Source of the DNA: Nematostella vectensis
Lineage: Eukaryota > Cnidaria > Anthozoa > Actiniaria > Edwardsiidae
NCBI RefSeq assembly: GCF_932526225.1
Contig: NC_064047.1
Location: 2,665,501-2,729,500, forward strand
Direction: 5' to 3'
Length of the DNA: 64,000 bases
Positions 57,979-64,000 of the stretch are shown in pieces. The notes beneath the pieces are model-generated. The model made no database searches. It was not told the DNA's origin and worked only from the letters and a program-made list of their open reading frames with translations. Position 1 is the stretch's first letter; each line of letters starts with the position of its first letter. A program made the position numbers and the translations under genes.

Positions 57979-60610
57979 ACCAGACTGAAGTTAGTTCCTT
58001 ATTCGCAGTTCCTTTTTCGTCTGTTTCCTTATTCGCTCAGTTCCTTATTCAAATCCGGGGGGGTACTTACATAATACCTTTTAATTCGAGTTGAAACAGT
58101 ATTTAGGCATAACAGTTTATTCAGAACAAGTCCAACAGCATTTTCTTCGGGTAAATTTGGATGCTTTAACGTGCTCGCTGCTAAGCGGAGCTGTGAACAT
58201 GAGACTGTCTGCTACAAAAGGTCAAATTACGCTATGCCTGCAATCGCTTTCACAAATGAATCTAGCAAAAGAGAGGAAATCTACCTCTCATCTAATAAAT
58301 GTATTTATATCTTGGGCTTTCTTTCCAAACGCATTAATATATTTAGAGGAGAAATATTCACGCTTTACTCGACTATGTACGCGTGTAGAAGGAATTTGAC
58401 CTCGCTAACAAAACCACAATTTGACAGATAGTGCTTGTTGTCAATTAACACCTTGGCTACCAGATAAGGCTCTGTCAAAACAAATAGATTAGTGTAGAGA
58501 CACGAATAGGGAACTGTTCCTTATTCAAGTTAGTTTTCGCGAATAAGGAAATGGAATCTCCCAACGTCAGATTTCGTTTTACGACTTATCCGAATAAGGA
58601 ATGGACTATGAAGAGGATTGTCAGTGTTTGCTCAGCATTTCTCAATAAAGGAAATGAAATTTCATAACGCCCGATTTCGCTTTAACGACTCCTTTCAAAA
58701 GAGTTCTCGAAAAAGGAAATGGTATTTCATAACTCCCGATCTCGTTTTAACTAATTATCCGAATAAGGAATAGACTAAAAAGAGGGTTTTTCATATTTTC
58801 TAAACATTTCTCGAATAAGTAATGGAATCTCCCAACGTCCGATTTCGTTTTACGACTTATCCGAATAAGGAATAGAATAAAGAGAGGGTTCTTTAGTATT
58901 TTCTTAACATTTCTTTAATAAGGAAATGGTATTTTATAACGCCTGATTTCTTTTTAACTACTTATCCGAATAAGAAATAGACTAAAAAGAGGGTCGTTAG
59001 TGTTTTCTTAACATTTCTCGAATAAGGAAATTTTATAACATAATGCCCGATTTCTTTTTACTTATCCGAATAAGGATTAGACTATAAAGATTATTGTTAG
59101 TGTTTGCACACCGTTTTTTTTCCGTAAAAGGAAATGAAATTTTGTTATTACGATATATTTGAATAAAGATTTGCGATATTTTCGAATTAAAGAATATAAC
59201 GTTTGTTAAATGCATGAATTTATTGAAATATACGGGTGACACCAGCCTTCATAACTATTCCGATCTCGTGTGTAATACATCAATAAGAATTGTCTATAAG
59301 GAGCTTGTACTTGCGCATTTCCTTATACCAAGGATATTATGCAAATGGTTTGTGGTTATTTGAAAAAAAATTTATTAAATTTGAAAATCTATTACTTGCA
59401 TATTTGGCTGAAAATATTACACAATGAATAAATTTATTTGAAATAATTATATTTACATTTATGATACAGAATTGTTTTGTTTGAGCGTGATACACTATGG
59501 AAAATGAAAGCGGTATCATATCACTTGGATTATGTTTGTCCCATTTATTGTTCTGAAAAAGATATTGGATTTCCTGAAGGACAATTTTGCACGATATGTT
59601 ATGATATAAACATCTGCGCAGGAGTTGATTGATTGGAGTCATACAAGGTTTTCTTCCACAAGTCTAACAGACAGCCAAGAGTACAGGTTGCCTGTCTTGT
59701 CCTAGTATTCCTTATTCGGATTAGTAGTTAAAACGAAATCAGGCGTTATGAAATTCCATTTCCTTATTCGAGAAATGTTTAGAAAATATGAAAAACCCTC
59801 TTTTTAGTCTATTTCTTATTCGGATAAGTAGTTAAAACAAGATCGGGAGTTATGAAATACCATTTCCTTCTTCGAGAACTCTTTCGAAAGGAGTAGTTAA
59901 AGCGAAATCGGGAGTTATGAAATTTCCTTTCCTTTATTGAGAAATAATGAGCAAACACTGACAATCCTCTTCATAGTCTATTCCTTATTCGGATAAGTCG
60001 TAAAACGAAATTGGACGTTGGGAGATTCCATTTCCTTATTCGCAAAAACTAACTTGAATAAGGAACAGTTCCCTATTCCTGTCACTGCACTAATCTATTT
60101 GTTTTGTCAGAGCCTTATCTAGTAGCCAAGGTGTTAATTGACAACAAGCACTATCTGTCAAATTGTGGTTTAGTTAGCAAGGTCAAATTCCTTCTACACC
60201 TGTACCTAGTCAAGTAAAGCGTGAATATTTCTCCTCTAACTATATTAAAATGCGTTTGGAAAGAAAGCCTAAGATACAAATACATTTATTAGATGAGAGG
60301 TAGATTTCCTCTCTTTTGCTAGATTCATTTGTGATAGCGATTGCACGCATTGCGTAATTTGACCTTTTGTAAGCAGATAGAGTCTCATGTTCACAGCTTT
60401 GTTAGCAGCAAAGCACGTTAAAGCAACCAAAATTACCCGACGAAAATGCTGTTGGACTCGTTCTGAATAAACTGTTATGCCTAAATACTGTTTCAACTCG
60501 AATTAAAAGGTATTATGTAAGTACCCCCCCCCGGATTTGAATAAGGAACTGAGCGAATAAGGAAACAGACGAAAAAGGAACTGCGAATAAGGAACTAACT
60601 TCACTCTGGT
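57979..60610. repeat. Long foldback element, about 2.6 kb
   Basis: Both ends begin ACCAGA...GAAGTTAGTTCCTTATTC in inverse orientation. The pairing runs inward for several hundred bases: CTGTGAACATGAGACTGTCT on the left pairs with a near-inverse at 60,375-60,400. Between lie many tandem GAATAAGGAA-type subrepeats, in one orientation before about 59,100 and in the other after about 59,700. A central unique part (about 59,150-59,690) has a 101-codon minus frame of AT-rich composition that I do not recognise. No transposase motif is seen. Confidence 0.85.
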
Positions 60611-61198
60611 TTATCACGCTACCAGCTTCTTTGTCATTCATTCATTCCATAGTTCTTCGAGGCGCGTTGTCAGCATCTGCTTTGGTTTTAAACGCTCAAC
60701 CCACCCAGAGATATTTTGTGGCATATAAATACGTCTTGTCTTGCATACTCTTGACATATAAGTATGACAAATACAGTATGGGTGGCATAAGGAATGTAAT
60801 GTATGCAAAGATTTGGATGCAAAGATTGTAGTGCAAAGAAAATGGCCTTTTGACACGTGGTATTATTTATGTGAAATATATAGAGAAAAGATATGTGACA
60901 TATAGTGGAGAAAAGAAGCAATATTCAATTTAACTGTTATTCAACATTCAACCCCTTATTTGACTGTATTCAATCACAATTGTTCAATTTTCAACCACTT
61001 CATTCAGAAGGGTGTGCATTTGCTTATTTTAAAAACACACACGTCGATTGATAAACCGGGCATATTTAATAGCCCCTGTGCACACTGCTAAGAATAATTA
61101 TGCCAGCCAGATAAATTAAAGAGAAGAGAAGGGACATTTGCTTTCAGGATGTATTTAAAAAAAAAATAAACTTTTTTTCTATTTTCAGCCTTACAACT

Positions 61199-63413
61199 AT
61201 GAGCTCAGAGACCCCAGAGACGGAATGCAGTCCTTTTAACCCAGAGATTTTTGATCTTGCCTGCCTTGGGCCTGCTGTGAGTGACTAGTAGAATTAATTT
61301 ATTACTGTTTATATTGAATTTACACTCCTTTTTTATAAGATCCTTTTTTTATGAGAACGTCCAGCCTGAGATTTCACCAAATTTTAAAAACATGCTAAGG
61401 ACATGCCGAGGCACAGATAGCAGATTTTTTTTTATTTTTTAGTCCTATGCGTTCTAAAATGCAGAATCAAATTGTGCTCATAGTAGCAACCTTACTATTG
61501 CTATTGATCATTAGTGTAATTCTCTTCCTAATAATTCATTGGGTATTTATCCCTATATACTCTAAAATTTAAGAACATCTTTAAGAACATTTTCAGTCTC
61601 AAAATGTCCCAAAAATAAAAACGAAAAATTTTAAACTGAAAATTAGACATTCTTATAAAAGAAAGAGTTAGCGGCTTGATCTATCTGATAGTGAGCACGC
61701 CTACCATACACACGAAAATGGGCTCCTGCAGTCTTTATTGGAATATTATATAATAACATTCAGACTTCTATTTATGTTGTTATCCTAATAATTACAAACA
61801 AAATGTGATCGCAATACAAATGAATATTCCTACGAAGTAATACATCCATGTGTAAAAAAAATCATTGACTTAACTATCTTGTTGTTAGTGGTGTTATTTT
61901 CAATTTTAAAATTATAATATGCTTTTTGTTGTAATAAATTGATAACAACACCTATATTTCATTGATCTTATGTTATTTCCACAGTTTGCCATTCTTATAG
62001 GTCTTTCGTTCTTTGTAAAGAGAAAAAACTCACAAGTTTGCCGTGGTAGATTTGGAGTACTTATGTAAGTGATTTTCATTCCTCTATCAATAAACAGATA
62101 AATGTGCGTAAAGGTAAGTTGAAAAGAATGGTGTTTTCATGATATTTACACAAAGTTTGAAACACAGAAACATTCTAAAAATAACTTAACGTGTGCCAAA
62201 GGCAGGAAGGTTACTTTTGGCCTAAATCTTTAAAAGGGGAAATCCTTGCAGTGATGTGCTACAGACAAGCTTGTTAAAGGCAATAAAGGCAACTAATCAT
62301 GTGAACACTTCTTGGCAACAGATAACAACAACAACAACAACAAACTTATTCAGTATATCAAAAAAGGTTTTGATGTCAGAAAGGGCTTATTTTTATTAAG
62401 AAAATATTGTTTTTTTTTTCGTCTCTCTCTGGCTTGACCTAAGTGAAACTCGCCTTCAGTGAATAGCTGTGTCTCTTTGTTTACCGCAGTGATTTTAAAC
62501 AGATACTAATCAGAATAACTTATCAGATACTAAAGATAAACTAATAGCAAAAGGGAGGGGGGGTATTGTAGTCTTCTTAGCTGTTCCACTTGCGTGGTCT
62601 TCACTGTCAACAACATTCATTATGTCGGCGCCAAAAAGAACAAAAGTAAACTTTTGCTATTTAACGTTTAAAAATGTATATTATAGCCATTCCCTGTATT
62701 GCACAGAAATTATCAAGCGCCTACAAAATATTCTAATCAGACATTAGTCTAGGATCCACACAAATTTCAGAAGTTCCTGTAAATAATTTAAGAAACTAAA
62801 TGTCTTTCCATTGTTTCTAGCTGATTTTACTAGGTAAATAGGAGTTATTATTAATTTTTTTATGAAGTTAACCCCCTTGGCCGAGTATCTGTTTAGTATC
62901 TGAGGGATTAGTATCTAGGATCACCGAGGTCTTTGTTTTCTGTCTCCATTTTTGTCAACCATATTCAATGTCCTTCCTTCTACTAAATGCACCTCTGTCA
63001 ACAACACTCTATTTTTTTTTTCTCTTTAAGTCCAATGAATTTCCTACAAGATCACCACAAGAACAGACTTATGTTTGCAATGGTGTTTGGGGCAGTTTCT
63101 GGATCCTGCATAAATCTTGCTGTGAGTGCCATTTCTGGCAATGTCCAGTCATATGCAGCTGCTTTCAATTCACCCTGGAAAAAAGGTGAACAATTTAACA
63201 CAAACATCTTTGCTCAATTTTGCAAAGTTGCTACCCTGCGAAAGCTTTCTGTACAGTACAACTCACCTTTTTATATATTTTTTCTATCACAGCGTTTAAA
63301 AATGTTGCTATGGTCCTACTTTATGTAGTCCTCAATTACCCATTCTTTGCTTGCTTGTCAACAAACCAGCAATTAGTAGGTGCTATACTCGGGATGGCCT
63401 ACACTTTGCTGAG
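61199..63413 (+). CDS. STRA6-like: STRA6-like retinol transporter gene 3 (5' part, runs off the window)
   Basis: Exons 61,199-61,276, 61,985-62,064, 63,031-63,185 and 63,293-63,413 correspond to exons 1-4 of gene 2, with the same phases and splice sites. Exon 1 reads MSSETPETECSPFNPEIFDL and differs from gene 2 at three residues. Exon 2 is unchanged. Exon 3 has 15 extra bases in frame (Val-Ser-Ala-Ile-Ser after Leu-Ala) plus a Lys-to-Asn change. Exon 4 has one Val-to-Ala change. The remaining exons lie beyond the right edge. The (CAA)n tract in intron 2 is short here (62,326-62,343). Function as for gene 2, by family resemblance. Confidence 0.82.
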
Positions 63414-63794
63414 GTGAGTGAAGTAACTGAATAAAAACAGACGGAGGTGATTGTCTGCAAAAAATTTTTACCCCTAAGACAAGGCAAATTGGGTGTGGTC
63501 AAATGTCAGATCAGTTAAGCACCCCCTTAGGAATAGCAACTGGCCGATTTTTACCCCCCACCCCGACCGTGTTATTTAAATCAATAATTGAACTACATGT
63601 TAAATTATAAATAATATAATATAAATAATAAATACTTGAAAGTTTATAGAAAACCCTCATCAATATAGGAGATAAGCTTTGTATCATAAGCTCACAGTCA
63701 GATTTAAATATTTCCAAATTTAATAAGAGTCACATGATGAGAGTATGAGCATGCATAATATTCAGGCAGGCATGAGAGTGTGTAGGAGCCCTGA

Positions 63795-64000
63795 TGAACT
63801 TATCATCTCTCCTGTGTGATAAATGTTACCTCGTGAACTTATCATCTCTCCTGTGTGATAAATGTTACCTCATGAACTTACCATCTCTCCTGTGTGATAA
63901 ATATTACCTCATGAACTTATCATCTCTCCTGTGTGATAAATGTTACCTCATGAACTTATCATCTCTCCTGTGTGATAAATGTTACCTCATGAACTTATCA
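63795..64000. repeat. 39-bp minisatellite in intron 4 of gene 3 (cut by window end)
   Basis: Same unit as 32,113-32,583. Five units are visible before the window ends. Confidence 0.92.

Overview
The window looks like nuclear DNA of an invertebrate animal, most likely a cnidarian; this is inferred, not proven. It is AT-rich, has genes split by GT-AG introns, and is crowded with animal-type mobile DNA: a Ty3/gypsy LTR retrotransposon, a KDZ-type DNA transposase gene, CR1/L2/Jockey-like LINE fragments, many small inverted-repeat elements, and TTAGGG-like repeats.

The dominant structure is a tandem segmental duplication. Copy A (about 1-32,600) and copy B (about 41,690-64,000) run in the same order and orientation and look about 98-99% identical by eye wherever they align. 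Each unit carries a gene for a STRA6-like multi-pass membrane protein, the family of the vertebrate retinol-binding-protein receptor. The window shows the end of gene 1 (last exon at 2266-2406), a complete gene 2 (exons from 29,509 to about 44,283 or 44,752, all splice phases compatible) and the start of gene 3 (61,199 to beyond 63,413).

In gene 2 (and probably gene 1) a 42-bp minisatellite starts exactly at the 3' edge of the penultimate coding exon. Every monomer repeats the exon end plus a consensus 5' splice site, giving roughly 21-23 donor sites in a row. This is the most unusual feature of the window.

Between the STRA6 genes, copy A (2.4-29.5 kb) holds the LTR retrotransposon (3742-8353) nested in an inverted-repeat element, clusters of small TIR elements, a signal-peptide exon (11,753-11,855), a Ser/Thr-rich repeat packed with TGACGTCA palindromes (13.1-13.9 kb), a KDZ transposase gene whose last exon encodes an acidic linker and a cysteine-peptidase-like domain (14.1-17.2 kb), a satellite with TTAGGG-like repeats, a LINE remnant, a 60-copy 27-bp minisatellite and a foldback element. 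Copy B (44.3-61.2 kb) has the same order but lacks the retrotransposon, the KDZ body and the 27-bp expansion. Its foldback element is 1.8 kb longer. In B the KDZ terminal exons follow a fresh in-frame ATG and could be a stand-alone gene.

A further minus-strand gene may run from about 27.57 kb down to 20.88 kb (and from 57.47 to 52.33 kb in B), supported only by a few phase-compatible exons. No RNA genes or CRISPR arrays were found.
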